Source of the DNA: Dryomyza anilis
Lineage: Eukaryota; Arthropoda; Insecta; Diptera; Dryomyzidae
Assembly: GCA_951804985.1 (NCBI GenBank)
Contig: OX638135.1
Location: 5,402,093 to 5,466,092, forward strand
Length of the DNA: 64,000 nt
Reading direction: 5' to 3'
The translations under genes were made by a program, and so were the position numbers. Below, piece after piece: positions 46,284-59,612 of this stretch; position 1 is the stretch's first letter; each line of letters starts with the position of its first letter. The notes below the pieces were generated by a model. The model was not told the DNA's origin. It made no database searches and saw nothing but the letters and a program-made list of their open reading frames with translations.

Positions 46284-48131
46284 CTATGATTCGCAGGGCC
46301 TTAGGAAATGTTGAGAATCTTTCAGTAATGTCGTCGAAATTTTGGAAAATATAGTATTTACCTTGATTGGTTTTTGTTCCAGGCTGGTTTCTTGTAAATT
46401 TTCGTGAACCATACTTGTCCAGTGGGAAGGGTTCTGAAGAAGCCACTGAGGACCATGCCACCATAAATCATTGGACACAAGATCCTGGGGTGATAGGCTG
46501 GCTAAATCAGCAGGGTTTGTACCGGAATCAACATGAAACCAATTGCTTTGACCGACGCCTTGGACAATTTTCGATACTTTGTTTGCGACAAAGGTTGTCC
46601 AGTAGCATGGTGGTTTTCGCAGCCAAGCCAGGAAAATCGTGGAGTCAGTCCAAAAGTATCTCTCATAGTTCTTGACTTTTAACTGGGGCAAAAGAGTATC
46701 AACCATATCTGAGAGCAGAGTAGCACCGCATAGTTCAAGTCTTGGAAGTGATATCGTTTTCACTGGAGCTATTTTCGTTTTTGATGCTAAAAGGTTCGAG
46801 GAAATGGTATCATTTGCAATAATGCGAACATAAATTGCTGCCGCGTATGCTTTCTCAGATGCATCGCAAAAACCATGAAACTGAATAAGACATTATGGGG
46901 CATAATCTATCCATCTTGGAATTTGTATTGAATTGATATACATATAGCTGGATAAGAAATCATGCCAGTTTTTAAGAGAATTGTTCGAAATATTTTGATC
47001 CCACTCAGCTTGCTCAAGCCATATATGTTGCATTAGAATTTTGGCCAAAACAATGCATGGACTTAGCCATACCGCAGGATCAAATAGTTTGGACATTTCG
47101 GATAAAACTTCTCGTTTGGTAAAGTAGCATTTTTTAGGGATAGGCTTAGACGTGAAGTAAAAGCTGTCTGAATGAGCATTCCAGCGCACCCCTGAAGTTT
47201 TTGCATGGCTCGTGTCATCAAATTGTAGAAAATGGTCCTGTAGAAGATGATCTCGAGAGATACCTTCGAGAATTTCGTGAGCATTGGAAGCCCACTTCCG
47301 CAATAAAAACCCAGCAGACTCTAATGCCGCAATAAGATCATCGCAAGCTTGAACAGCGTCTTGGACGGTATGAGCACCTGCCAGTGCATCATCAACATAC
47401 ATTGAATGCCGTAAAATTTGGCTTGCGAAAGGATATTGAACATGTACGTCGTCTGCAAGTTGGGATAGTGTACGAATTGCTAGAAAAGGTGCGCATTTCA
47501 CACCGAACGTGACCGTTTGCTGCTCGTAATCTTTTATGTCTTCTTTTGGAGAATGGCGAAATAAAATTAGTTTAAAGGCCGTGTGACAAGGCTTAATTAA
47601 GATCTGCCGATACATTTTTTGTATATCGCCATTGAATACGTATTTAAAGAACCGCCATTTTAGTATTAATATTGTTAAGTCTGATTGTAATACTTGGCCT
47701 ATGTGCAGTATGTCATTAAGACTTAAACCATTGGATGAAGGATTTGAAGCATTAAACACTACACGAACTTTCGTTGTAGTGCTCTCAGGCTTTATTACCG
47801 CATGATGTGGTAAGTAATAATGGTCAGGATAGTAGGAGTCAATCGGTAAAGGGATCATTTTCGTGTGATCTAAATCTAAATATTCCTTTAGGATCTCATC
47901 ATATTGATTCTTAAAATCAATATTTTTACAGAAACGGGCTTCATTTCGAAGGAACTGTGTCTGAGCAATATATCTGGAGTGGCTCAGTTTTAATTTATTC
48001 GGAAATCCCTCTTTAAATGGCAAGGATACTACATATCTACCATCTTCCCTTCGTTTAGTGGTTAGAATAAAATTTTCTTCGCAAAAACGATCAGATTCGG
48101 TCATGAAGTGTTTTTGTAGAAGATCCTCCAC
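46284..48131 (-). pseudogene. BEL/Pao RT and RNase H (unit 1)
   Basis: A 412-codon RT frame (48131 to 46893) carries HHAVIKPESTTTKVRVVFNAS, FNGDIQKMYRQI (Asp169), CAPFLAIRTL and MYVDDALAG (Tyr245 to Asp248), so all palm residues remain. A TAA at 46893 interrupts; the same frame continues with [37 protein letters not shown] and NPADLAS of RNase H. Another frameshift near 46284 leads toward integrase. RT is the best-kept domain of this element. Confidence 0.85.
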
Positions 48132-48354
48132 CTCCCAAAAGTGAAAAATCTGTCGATCAAGTGTTAACTACAGTGGAAAATAAGGATACCGTATTAGGGG
48201 ACAGTGGTCCGGTCAGTATCCATCCGAAGATGGTTTCATGCGCAATCAAAGAACCACAAATCTGGTGCTTGACGTCTTCAAGGATTATAGATGGGAACAG
48301 GTCACCACCTATGAATAGATCGACATTTGAGCTTTTGAAAAACTCGGCATCGGC

Positions 48355-49023
48355 TTAATGTATGTTAGGAATTTTTGAGACGATGGAAGGATCTATAGGA
48401 CAAGTCGGTAGACTCCCTGTAAGATGAGGTGAAACCAAATTTGATGCTTCTATTTGTATGTCTGGATTAATAGGTGAACTTAGTAGGAAAGAGCAGGATT
48501 TGTGCATCCTGCCTGAAATAGCGTGGTTTAATCCAGATATCTGAGCATTTACTGCACGTGATGGCAGTTTAATCAGCTTCAATAGCCGATCAGAAATGAA
48601 TGTGCCTTCTGATCCGGAGTCTATGAGGGCTCTAGCAGAGTAGGATATGCCTAGATGGCGAATTTGTACAATAGCTGTACCTAACAGAATACCTTTAACA
48701 TTGGATGCAAAACTAGACTGGACATTCATTATGGATGGGGTTAGAAATATCAGTGGACTATATCTGTGTTGCGTGGGAATTAATGGCACAGTTATTACAT
48801 GTGCTAGCTTGATCGTTGGCATGATTAGTAATAGCCATGGTTTGAAATGGGTGCATTGTTGTAGAATCGGAAATGGGCGCATCACGATGTAATAAAGAAT
48901 TATGTCGTTTATTACATACATAGCAATTGTGCTTACTCTGGCAATCGCTGAGTATGCTCGTGCCAAACAATTGACGCAGAGTCCATGTTTTTTAACATGA
49001 GCAAAACGATCAGCTGTGTTCAT
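48355..49023 (-). pseudogene. BEL/Pao nucleocapsid end and protease (unit 1)
   Basis: The frame has HGLCVNCLARAYS (damaged second knuckle), a stretch of frameshifted reading, and then SARALIDSGSEGTFISDRLLKL with an intact DSGS active site, AVNAQISGLNHAIS and CPIDPSIVSKIPNIH. A shift separates it from RT (48131). Protease would process the gag-pol polyprotein. Confidence 0.8.
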
Positions 49024-49025
49024 AT

Positions 49026-50088
49026 TTAAGAATTTAAAGCAGTTTCGAATGGTATGCTGCTCAGCTTACAACTTGGTGTAATGTGTGCATGGTACGTGTT
49101 TACCTTTCGTTCAGTACGCGACGAGCCAGAGGTTGCATTAGATTTTCTTTGAAAAGGAGCATTAGTATTTGAATGAGAATTTTTAATATCAGGCACGGTC
49201 TCAAGTGTCTGATATCGACTAGTGAGAAACAAATCTAAACTTGACCAGGTTGGAATTTCGGTTTTATTTTGAATTGATTGCTCCCAGAGAGCAAGAGTGG
49301 CATCGGGCAGTTGAGTGGAACACAAAAATATAAATATCGCATCCCAGTTATCAATAGCGACATTATATAACTGAAAAGCGGAAATGCAGCTATTTATTTC
49401 ACTTTGAATGGTCTTAATAGCGCTGCCGCACTCAGACGTGACTGCTGGAAGATTAAAAAGTAGGCGAAGCTGGCTATTCAGCAGTATTCGCTTATTTTCG
49501 AACCGATCGTGGAGGTTCTTCCAAGCCGTTGCAAACCCATCGTTGGGAAGGGGGGACTTCCGAACAATTTCTCGTGCTTCGTCTTGGGTCTTCTGACTCA
49601 GCTAAAATAATTTTTCGACCGGACTGAGTTGCGAATTGTTCACGTAGACGGCCGCGAACATATCCCGAAAGGATGGCCACGACAGATTATCTCCACGGAT
49701 TGTCTCTATATCACAGGGTGCCAAACGAAAGTTGGTGCTCATTGGTTGGCATTGGCATTTCACTGGCTGCTGTCATCACTGCAGTTGTTAAAAGTTGTTG
49801 TGAATATTCGCCGATTTTCGCCAAATAGCGTACGTACTACGCGTACGATTGTCGGTAACGCGTCTTCAGTGTCTCTAGGTCCGGTATATCAGCAACATCG
49901 TTGTCCTTCGTTAGTTCACTAAAACACAGTTTGTATCCTGTCTTGCAACTTGCCCAGATGGATTTAATCTCCTCTCGATGTACCTCCAGCGCAAAAGTAG
50001 AATGTAGGGTGGCAGGTCCAGAGTGGAAATCGGCTTCGAATTCGACGATATTTTCGGTTGAAAGAATGAACGAGTCGGGGGATGCCAT
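49026..50088 (-). pseudogene. BEL/Pao gag (unit 1)
   Basis: ATG at 50088 gives MASPDSF, NIVEFEADF, ALEVHREEIKSIW, the usual BEL gag start. Across frames follow WPSFRDMFAAVYVNN, SQLSPVEKLFYL, WKNLHDRFENKRILLNSQL, ISAFQLYNVAIDNWDAIF, LCSTQLPDATLALWE and LDLFLTSRYQTLETV (49325 to 49026). At least two frameshifts and some stops break it. The start codon sits about 75 bases inside the longer antisense-strand ORF that begins at 50162. Confidence 0.75.
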
Positions 50089-51347
50089 TGCAAGGAGGTT
50101 AGACTATGTAGAATTAAATTAATGTTGGCAGCAAGAAATAATACCGAACAAGCAGAACGCAAAGTAGGCAGGAATAAAAAACATCACTAAACCAGGACTT
50201 TTCAAATCAAAAAAAAAATAACGAACAATCCAAATGCCAAGAAATGTTCACAAAAAATGAATTATTCACAAATTATGTTTCAGACGAACTGCCACAATTA
50301 TTTGCTTGTAAATTAGGATAGACAGTGTACAGGGAAAGTCGTAATAATATTAAAAAAAAGGAAGAAAAATACTTTAGCTATGTAGCGTTTTTATATTGGA
50401 GACACCCTTTATTAAAGGAAATTTCGATTAATTTTGTTTTATTTATTATGTATATATATATTTTTTTTACTTTTAGTTTAATCGAATATTTACGTATTAT
50501 TTTTTTTTTAATCTTATAAACGTAGAAAAAAAAATGAATGAAATAATTTTTAAACAAATTTTATTTATTATGTTCTTTAATATTTTCAATATGTTCGCAC
50601 GAATTTAATTTAATTTCATATTTTAATATCACTTTGTATTTATTACGATTTAAAATACACCGACATCACGAGAAAACCAAATGTTGGTTGGACTTATAAT
50701 ATTAAATACTGTATGAAATTATGAAGGATGAAGGAATAATTCGATTGATTGTAATTCAATTCGAAACACTCAGTAAACTATTTAATATGTAACGCGGTGT
50801 AATGTTGCAGATTGTGTTGCTATAAATTAAATGTTTGACAACATGCGTAGGTTGCTTTTAATAATGAGCGATTAACTCAAATACCAAAAAAATGGCAAGA
50901 ATGTTGCGAGAAAGTGGATAGAATTCACGAACGCGTATACGACCTTTATTTAATAAAATTAATTTTATAGTTTAACACTATAAATTCAAGGACTTTAAGG
51001 ATTCAAGGATTTTAAGGATTTATTTTAATTAGAGTAGAAATTTAACACTTTATAAACCATTTTGAAAACTTTGTTCATAATATTTAGAAGGTTTCTAACG
51101 TTATTTTGTTTAATAATTTTAATTAAGAGAGCTTGATCGAGCAATTTTGCACCTTAAAGAAGGTAACAGGATTATATTGCAATTTAACAAAATGTTCATT
51201 TTCATAGAATTTATAGGAGCATATAGCTACTTTTTTGTTTTAACGAAATTCGCACTTTTTAGGGAAATCTAATTATAAGACTTACAGACACAATTTTTAA
51301 AACAGATTTTTCGGGTCGATTGATATTGTTGTAAGTCAACGTAGTGT
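50089..51347. other. BEL leader and AT-rich DNA (unit 1)
   Basis: Upstream of gag on the minus strand, a ccaaccaaca end followed by tttggttttctcgtgatgtc (50670-50700) could be an LTR end with primer site, but no partner LTR supports it. The rest is AT-rich without ORFs. Confidence 0.3.
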
Positions 51348-51508
51348 GACATGGACGCTTGCCAACACCAGCCAAAAAGGTGTTCAATTCACGGTGTTCC
51401 ATATATATATATATATATATATATATATTTCTGGAGAGCGGGGTAGGGATGCAGGAGAGCTTGTTGGCTCAGCAATGTCAGGAAAAATAGGAAAAAAATA
51501 AAGAGATA

Positions 51509-51747
51509 TGACATTAACAGTTTAATGTTTCTTTATTAGACAATATTTTCTGCGATGCTTACCGCTTGGTAGTCGTACAAAAAAGAGAACGTATATATTA
51601 TAATTTCCTCGCTGGCAAACTTAATATAGATAAAAATGAAACGGAAAGATAAATATAGATAAAGAGCTAGCGCCGTCTAGCCGTCAAAATTCATACAATC
51701 GACGTGAAAGGTGCAACACATACTTTAAACGCAGTTTGGCATAAACA
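51509..51747 (-). repeat. Candidate BEL 3' LTR (unit 2)
   Basis: Duplicate of 43745-43983, with the same purine tract at 51748-51763 and the same reservations. Confidence 0.45.
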
Positions 51748-51993
51748 TTGCCCCCCGCTTTGCGGTACGACTGTAATAAAATATGGCTTAAAGTATGTGT
51801 ATTAATAAATTTAGATATTTAAGTAGTAATTATTATATTATATTCAAGTAAATATTCATAGGAAAATGATAATCTTATACATTAGAGAAACGTTTGATTT
51901 ATATATGTGTATTATTTCATTGCTCATTTCGTTAGCCACTCATTTCATATTTAATTTAAAGTATAATTAAGTTCAGTGGGTAAGTTTTAATTT

Positions 51994-52604
51994 TTTTTTT
52001 AAACAGCACAAGAACCAGCAAGTATCCATCCGAATACTGGTTTTGTGCAACGGGGAGACCGCCGTTGCTCGGCATCATTCCAAATCGCATTAGTTTTGGA
52101 TACAAATCAGCTCCTAGGACAATGAAAACGGGGCTGACTTGTAAAATGTAGGATCGGCTAAGAGAACATTTAGAAATTTGTCTTTTATGAGTACATCAAT
52201 AGATTTCGTTGGAGTCCGCATGGTAATGCGATTATCTACGCGTGCGTTAGCTTCGATGTTGACGCTGATATCGTATGGTGCTCGGATTTTGACGCAACAT
52301 GTTGTCGGTGCCCATCATGGTGGTTGGAATTTTTAATTGCGTTACCAGTTGCTTATCAATGCGAGTCACGGTTGTACACGGATCTATAAGAGTGCTAGCA
52401 TGATGAAGCTTTACCTTTATCTCTAGCTGGATAACAGCTGTTGCAAAATCGGAGTGCATGACGGCGGTTACATAATGGGCATCGGAACGACCTTTTAAAT
52501 GGAGTATTATGGTGTTTATTTTTGGAAACTTTGTTATTTTTAGGTCTAATGTTGGACTCGTTAGCCATGTTAATGCTGTAATAATAATAATGGAATGCCA
52601 TGAT
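51994..52604 (-). pseudogene. Extra BEL zinc-knuckle and protease module (unit 2)
   Basis: Duplicate of 44230-44840: knuckle FRCPLCNRRHALRFC and protease-like TLIDPCTTVTRID in different frames, lying after the integrase. Confidence 0.65.
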
Positions 52605-52625
52605 GTCGGTAGAAAAAATAATAAT

Positions 52626-53920
52626 TTAGTTAGTGGGAAGAAGTACTAGTTTCACCACTGGGCGTGTTATAACGCCTCGCTCTGTTAAAACGTCTGCTAC
52701 TCGAACACGTTTGTCGTGCCCAAAAAAAATCTTACTAATTCGACCTAGTCGCCATTCATTAGGAGGTAGGTTTTCATCCTTTATGCCGACCATGTTATTT
52801 ACCTCTAAATTGACCTCAGGCCGTTTCCATTTATTACGTTTATGGAGCTTCTTGAGGTATTCGTGTTTCCATCGAAAGCAAAAATTTTGATGAAGAGCTT
52901 TAAGCCTCTGCCATCGGTTTATTATTGATAACGTTGGCTCATTAATTCCGGGCTCTAACGGAGCTAAAATAGGAGCTCCAATCAAAAAATGACCCGTGGT
53001 AAGTGGGGACATTTCGGTGGGATCAGCAGATATTGGAGATATGGTACGAGCGTTTAGATAAGCTTCTGTTTTGGATAACAATGTCGAAAATTCTTCAGAC
53101 GTATATTTCCATGGGCCGGAAATTTTTTTAAAGTGCGTTTTAAAGCTTTTAACGCCTGCCTCCCACAAACCACCCATGTGAGGAGCACCAGGTGGTAAGA
53201 AATGCCATGTTAGATTTTAATGGTGAAAATATGACGCTAATGCCGAGCGAGAAGCATGTTTGAAATCAGTCATCAGAACTTTTGAAGCGCCTACAAAATT
53301 TTTGCCGTTGTCGGAATACACGTGGAGGGGGCAACCACGTCTAGATACGAACCTATTAAACGATGCTAAAAAAGAAGGAGTTGATAAATTGGCCTCAAGG
53401 TGTATGCCTTCGTGGAAAAACAGACAAATATACACACGTAGCCTTTGGTGATCAGACACACCCTACCAGTATAATTTTTGATATCGAATGGACCGGCGAA
53501 GTCCATACCTGCAAATGGTCGTGAAATAATTGTTCTTTCAGGTGGCAAAACGCCCATTAATTGCTCTACAGCCTTTTGCTTACACACTACACATATTTTA
53601 CAATTATGTATTACGGACTTTATTAGGTTCTTAACCTTTGGTATCCAGAATTGGAGACGGATAAGTTGATGAACCAGTTGGTTACCTCCATGGAGAGAAA
53701 TGAGATGTGTGAATCTAACCAAAAGTTGAGTGAAATGAGAGTTATAGGGCAAGATTATTGGGTGACGTTTATCATAAGCCATAGCCCGTGATGACGCAAG
53801 ACGACCGCACACCCGAAGGAAGACAGAATCGTCGACAAATGAATTTAAATTTAGGAGACTGCTAGCGGTTGTTATTGGTTGTTTCATAGACAGGTTGCGA
53901 TACTCATTTGGATAATTCAC
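52626..53920 (-). pseudogene. BEL/Pao integrase (unit 2)
   Basis: Duplicate of 44862-46156 with the same frameshift (near 53424) and TAA (53217). The three catalytic acids are retained in GMDFAGPF, YSDNGKNF and GGLWEAG. Confidence 0.85.
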
Positions 53921-54047
53921 CTTCTGACAAAGTATATTAGACGAGTTTTAACCTGGTTTATTTCAGCAATGGTGATAATGTTAGAAGCGTGAGAAAATGC
54001 ATCACGATGTTTATAATGCGTATGGTGGAAAAAACTATAAACATACG

Positions 54048-55895
54048 CTATGATTCGCAGGGCCTTAGGAAATGTTGAGAATCTTTCAGTAATGTCGTCG
54101 AAATTTTGGAAAATATAGTATTTACCTTGATTGGTTTTTGTTCCAGGCTGGTTTCTTGTAAATTTTCGTGAACCATACTTGTCCAGTGGGAAGGGTTCTG
54201 AAGAAGCCACTGAGGACCATGCCACCATAAATCATTGGACACAAGATCCTGGGGTGATAGGCTGGCTAAATCAGCAGGGTTTGTACCGGAATCAACATGA
54301 AACCAATTGCTTTGACCGACGCCTTGGACAATTTTCGATACTTTGTTTGCGACAAAGGTTGTCCAGTAGCATGGTGGTTTTCGCAGCCAAGCCAGGAAAA
54401 TCGTGGAGTCAGTCCAAAAGTATCTCTCATAGTTCTTGACTTTTAACTGGGGCAAAAGAGTATCAACCATATCTGAGAGCAGAGTAGCACCGCATAGTTC
54501 AAGTCTTGGAAGTGATATCGTTTTCACTGGAGCTATTTTCGTTTTTGATGCTAAAAGGTTCGAGGAAATGGTATCATTTGCAATAATGCGAACATAAATT
54601 GCTGCCGCGTATGCTTTCTCAGATGCATCGCAAAAACCATGAAACTGAATAAGACATTATGGGGCATAATCTATCCATCTTGGAATTTGTATTGAATTGA
54701 TATACATATAGCTGGATAAGAAATCATGCCAGTTTTTAAGAGAATTGTTCGAAATATTTTGATCCCACTCAGCTTGCTCAAGCCATATATGTTGCATTAG
54801 AATTTTGGCCAAAACAATGCATGGACTTAGCCATACCGCAGGATCAAATAGTTTGGACATTTCGGATAAAACTTCTCGTTTGGTAAAGTAGCATTTTTTA
54901 GGGATAGGCTTAGACGTGAAGTAAAAGCTGTCTGAATGAGCATTCCAGCGCACCCCTGAAGTTTTTGCATGGCTCGTGTCATCAAATTGTAGAAAATGGT
55001 CCTGTAGAAGATGATCTCGAGAGATACCTTCGAGAATTTCGTGAGCATTGGAAGCCCACTTCCGCAATAAAAACCCAGCAGACTCTAATGCCGCAATAAG
55101 ATCATCGCAAGCTTGAACAGCGTCTTGGACGGTATGAGCACCTGCCAGTGCATCATCAACATACATTGAATGCCGTAAAATTTGGCTTGCGAAAGGATAT
55201 TGAACATGTACGTCGTCTGCAAGTTGGGATAGTGTACGAATTGCTAGAAAAGGTGCGCATTTCACACCGAACGTGACCGTTTGCTGCTCGTAATCTTTTA
55301 TGTCTTCTTTTGGAGAATGGCGAAATAAAATTAGTTTAAAGGCCGTGTGACAAGGCTTAATTAAGATCTGCCGATACATTTTTTGTATATCGCCATTGAA
55401 TACGTATTTAAAGAACCGCCATTTTAGTATTAATATTGTTAAGTCTGATTGTAATACTTGGCCTATGTGCAGTATGTCATTAAGACTTAAACCATTGGAT
55501 GAAGGATTTGAAGCATTAAACACTACACGAACTTTCGTTGTAGTGCTCTCAGGCTTTATTACCGCATGATGTGGTAAGTAATAATGGTCAGGATAGTAGG
55601 AGTCAATCGGTAAAGGGATCATTTTCGTGTGATCTAAATCTAAATATTCCTTTAGGATCTCATCATATTGATTCTTAAAATCAATATTTTTACAGAAACG
55701 GGCTTCATTTCGAAGGAACTGTGTCTGAGCAATATATCTGGAGTGGCTCAGTTTTAATTTATTCGGAAATCCCTCTTTAAATGGCAAGGATACTACATAT
55801 CTACCATCTTCCCTTCGTTTAGTGGTTAGAATAAAATTTTCTTCGCAAAAACGATCAGATTCGGTCATGAAGTGTTTTTGTAGAAGATCCTCCAC
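54048..55895 (-). pseudogene. BEL/Pao RT and RNase H (unit 2)
   Basis: Duplicate of 46284-48131, with the same 412-codon RT frame (YVDD kept) and the same TAA at 54657 before RNase H. Sharing every lesion means the lesions predate the duplication. Confidence 0.85.
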
Positions 55896-56118
55896 CTCCC
55901 AAAAGTGAAAAATCTGTCGATCAAGTGTTAACTACAGTGGAAAATAAGGATACCGTATTAGGGGACAGTGGTCCGGTCAGTATCCATCCGAAGATGGTTT
56001 CATGCGCAATCAAAGAACCACAAATCTGGTGCTTGACGTCTTCAAGGATTATAGATGGGAACAGGTCACCACCTATGAATAGATCGACATTTGAGCTTTT
56101 GAAAAACTCGGCATCGGC

Positions 56119-56787
56119 TTAATGTATGTTAGGAATTTTTGAGACGATGGAAGGATCTATAGGACAAGTCGGTAGACTCCCTGTAAGATGAGGTGAAACC
56201 AAATTTGATGCTTCTATTTGTATGTCTGGATTAATAGGTGAACTTAGTAGGAAAGAGCAGGATTTGTGCATCCTGCCTGAAATAGCGTGGTTTAATCCAG
56301 ATATCTGAGCATTTACTGCACGTGATGGCAGTTTAATCAGCTTCAATAGCCGATCAGAAATGAATGTGCCTTCTGATCCGGAGTCTATGAGGGCTCTAGC
56401 AGAGTAGGATATGCCTAGATGGCGAATTTGTACAATAGCTGTACCTAACAGAATACCTTTAACATTGGATGCAAAACTAGACTGGACATTCATTATGGAT
56501 GGGGTTAGAAATATCAGTGGACTATATCTGTGTTGCGTGGGAATTAATGGCACAGTTATTACATGTGCTAGCTTGATCGTTGGCATGATTAGTAATAGCC
56601 ATGGTTTGAAATGGGTGCATTGTTGTAGAATCGGAAATGGGCGCATCACGATGTAATAAAGAATTATGTCGTTTATTACATACATAGCAATTGTGCTTAC
56701 TCTGGCAATCGCTGAGTATGCTCGTGCCAAACAATTGACGCAGAGTCCATGTTTTTTAACATGAGCAAAACGATCAGCTGTGTTCAT
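56119..56787 (-). pseudogene. BEL/Pao nucleocapsid end and protease (unit 2)
   Basis: Duplicate of 48355-49023, with DSGS of the protease intact and the same upstream knuckle damage. Confidence 0.8.
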
Positions 56788-56789
56788 AT

Positions 56790-57852
56790 TTAAGAATTTA
56801 AAGCAGTTTCGAATGGTATGCTGCTCAGCTTACAACTTGGTGTAATGTGTGCATGGTACGTGTTTACCTTTCGTTCAGTACGCGACGAGCCAGAGGTTGC
56901 ATTAGATTTTCTTTGAAAAGGAGCATTAGTATTTGAATGAGAATTTTTAATATCAGGCACGGTCTCAAGTGTCTGATATCGACTAGTGAGAAACAAATCT
57001 AAACTTGACCAGGTTGGAATTTCGGTTTTATTTTGAATTGATTGCTCCCAGAGAGCAAGAGTGGCATCGGGCAGTTGAGTGGAACACAAAAATATAAATA
57101 TCGCATCCCAGTTATCAATAGCGACATTATATAACTGAAAAGCGGAAATGCAGCTATTTATTTCACTTTGAATGGTCTTAATAGCGCTGCCGCACTCAGA
57201 CGTGACTGCTGGAAGATTAAAAAGTAGGCGAAGCTGGCTATTCAGCAGTATTCGCTTATTTTCGAACCGATCGTGGAGGTTCTTCCAAGCCGTTGCAAAC
57301 CCATCGTTGGGAAGGGGGGACTTCCGAACAATTTCTCGTGCTTCGTCTTGGGTCTTCTGACTCAGCTAAAATAATTTTTCGACCGGACTGAGTTGCGAAT
57401 TGTTCACGTAGACGGCCGCGAACATATCCCGAAAGGATGGCCACGACAGATTATCTCCACGGATTGTCTCTATATCACAGGGTGCCAAACGAAAGTTGGT
57501 GCTCATTGGTTGGCATTGGCATTTCACTGGCTGCTGTCATCACTGCAGTTGTTAAAAGTTGTTGTGAATATTCGCCGATTTTCGCCAAATAGCGTACGTA
57601 CTACGCGTACGATTGTCGGTAACGCGTCTTCAGTGTCTCTAGGTCCGGTATATCAGCAACATCGTTGTCCTTCGTTAGTTCACTAAAACACAGTTTGTAT
57701 CCTGTCTTGCAACTTGCCCAGATGGATTTAATCTCCTCTCGATGTACCTCCAGCGCAAAAGTAGAATGTAGGGTGGCAGGTCCAGAGTGGAAATCGGCTT
57801 CGAATTCGACGATATTTTCGGTTGAAAGAATGAACGAGTCGGGGGATGCCAT
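56790..57852 (-). pseudogene. BEL/Pao gag (unit 2)
   Basis: Duplicate of 49026-50088, starting MASPDSF at 57852, with identical breaks. Confidence 0.75.
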
Positions 57853-59111
57853 TGCAAGGAGGTTAGACTATGTAGAATTAAATTAATGTTGGCAGCAAGA
57901 AATAATACCGAACAAGCAGAACGCAAAGTAGGCAGGAATAAAAAACATCACTAAACCAGGACTTTTCAAATCAAAAAAAAAATAACGAACAATCCAAATG
58001 CCAAGAAATGTTCACAAAAAATGAATTATTCACAAATTATGTTTCAGACGAACTGCCACAATTATTTGCTTGTAAATTAGGATAGACAGTGTACAGGGAA
58101 AGTCGTAATAATATTAAAAAAAAGGAAGAAAAATACTTTAGCTATGTAGCGTTTTTATATTGGAGACACCCTTTATTAAAGGAAATTTCGATTAATTTTG
58201 TTTTATTTATTATGTATATATATATTTTTTTTACTTTTAGTTTAATCGAATATTTACGTATTATTTTTTTTTTAATCTTATAAACGTAGAAAAAAAAATG
58301 AATGAAATAATTTTTAAACAAATTTTATTTATTATGTTCTTTAATATTTTCAATATGTTCGCACGAATTTAATTTAATTTCATATTTTAATATCACTTTG
58401 TATTTATTACGATTTAAAATACACCGACATCACGAGAAAACCAAATGTTGGTTGGACTTATAATATTAAATACTGTATGAAATTATGAAGGATGAAGGAA
58501 TAATTCGATTGATTGTAATTCAATTCGAAACACTCAGTAAACTATTTAATATGTAACGCGGTGTAATGTTGCAGATTGTGTTGCTATAAATTAAATGTTT
58601 GACAACATGCGTAGGTTGCTTTTAATAATGAGCGATTAACTCAAATACCAAAAAAATGGCAAGAATGTTGCGAGAAAGTGGATAGAATTCACGAACGCGT
58701 ATACGACCTTTATTTAATAAAATTAATTTTATAGTTTAACACTATAAATTCAAGGACTTTAAGGATTCAAGGATTTTAAGGATTTATTTTAATTAGAGTA
58801 GAAATTTAACACTTTATAAACCATTTTGAAAACTTTGTTCATAATATTTAGAAGGTTTCTAACGTTATTTTGTTTAATAATTTTAATTAAGAGAGCTTGA
58901 TCGAGCAATTTTGCACCTTAAAGAAGGTAACAGGATTATATTGCAATTTAACAAAATGTTCATTTTCATAGAATTTATAGGAGCATATAGCTACTTTTTT
59001 GTTTTAACGAAATTCGCACTTTTTAGGGAAATCTAATTATAAGACTTACAGACACAATTTTTAAAACAGATTTTTCGGGTCGATTGATATTGTTGTAAGT
59101 CAACGTAGTGT
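57853..59111. other. BEL leader and AT-rich DNA (unit 2)
   Basis: Duplicate of 50089-51347; no ORF supported. Confidence 0.3.
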
Positions 59112-59593
59112 GTTTTGGTAAGTCACTATACGTTGATATTATAAACGTATCGTGACCTATTTCCGCGATGACTACCTTATGCAGTTATCGTGAATTTGTT
59201 GTAAGGTGTGATGTAGGGCTTCCAAATCAAAGTTCAGTATTGGCGAAGCTGGGTCAAACCAGCGGTGGCGTGATTGGCTAGAGTGGAATTTGCGCACGAC
59301 GCTCTGCCGGAACATGTTAGATTTGGAACATGCCTTTATATAATAGTTTAAATTAGATTTTAAGTCAGTTGAAAAATAGAGTTATAAGCTAAAGTTAAAA
59401 TAGAGTAGTAAAATAAGTTGTAAAGTGTAAAAGTAATTAATGATAATAATTTCGGGAGCGTTAGAATCAAATAGTGTAAAAATAAAGATAGACTAAAAAC
59501 AAATGAAATACGTATTAATTGATATAAAAAGAAAAGGACAAATCGAGTTAAAATAAGTAAGTGAGTAAGTAAAAACGCAAAAAGCAAACAACA
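59109..59593 (+). repeat. Gypsy-type 5' LTR
   Basis: A roughly 485-bp stretch starts TGTGTTTTGG (59109, or TGTTTTGG at 59111) and ends gcaaacaaca, immediately before a primer binding site. It has a TATATAAT box at 59336 and an AATAAAG near 59480, as in LTR promoters and polyadenylation regions. No partner LTR or coding region of the same element follows, so it is a truncated element. The start is inferred from the duplication edge. Confidence 0.7.
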
Positions 59594-59612
59594 TTTTGGC
59601 GCAGCCGGAGAC
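59594..59612 (+). other. Primer binding site of a truncated gypsy element
   Basis: TTTTGGCGCAGCCGG follows the LTR end, the same 15 bases as at 16613-16627. The following purine-rich leader (accaggaaccgaaaagaag) lasts only about 150 bases before similarity to any element is lost. Confidence 0.75.

Larger units (their letters stand above)
43584..51347. repeat. 7,764-bp tandem duplication, unit 1
   Basis: Everything from gacatggacgcttgcc at 43584 to gtagtgt at 51347 is repeated from 51348 to 59111 with a constant offset of 7,764. All predicted frames I compared are identical in both units, and no difference was noticed in the sequence. The unit holds the last scrap of the RTE LINE, an AT tract, an LTR-like piece, a degenerate BEL/Pao element on the minus strand and 1.2 kb of AT-rich DNA. 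Confidence 0.95.
51348..59111. repeat. 7,764-bp tandem duplication, unit 2
   Basis: The exact head-to-tail partner of unit 1. The junction joins gtagtgt to gacatggacg at 51347/51348; one base (G) is ambiguous. The right edge at 59111-59112 coincides within a few bases with the start of a gypsy LTR (TGTGTTTTGG). Confidence 0.95.
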
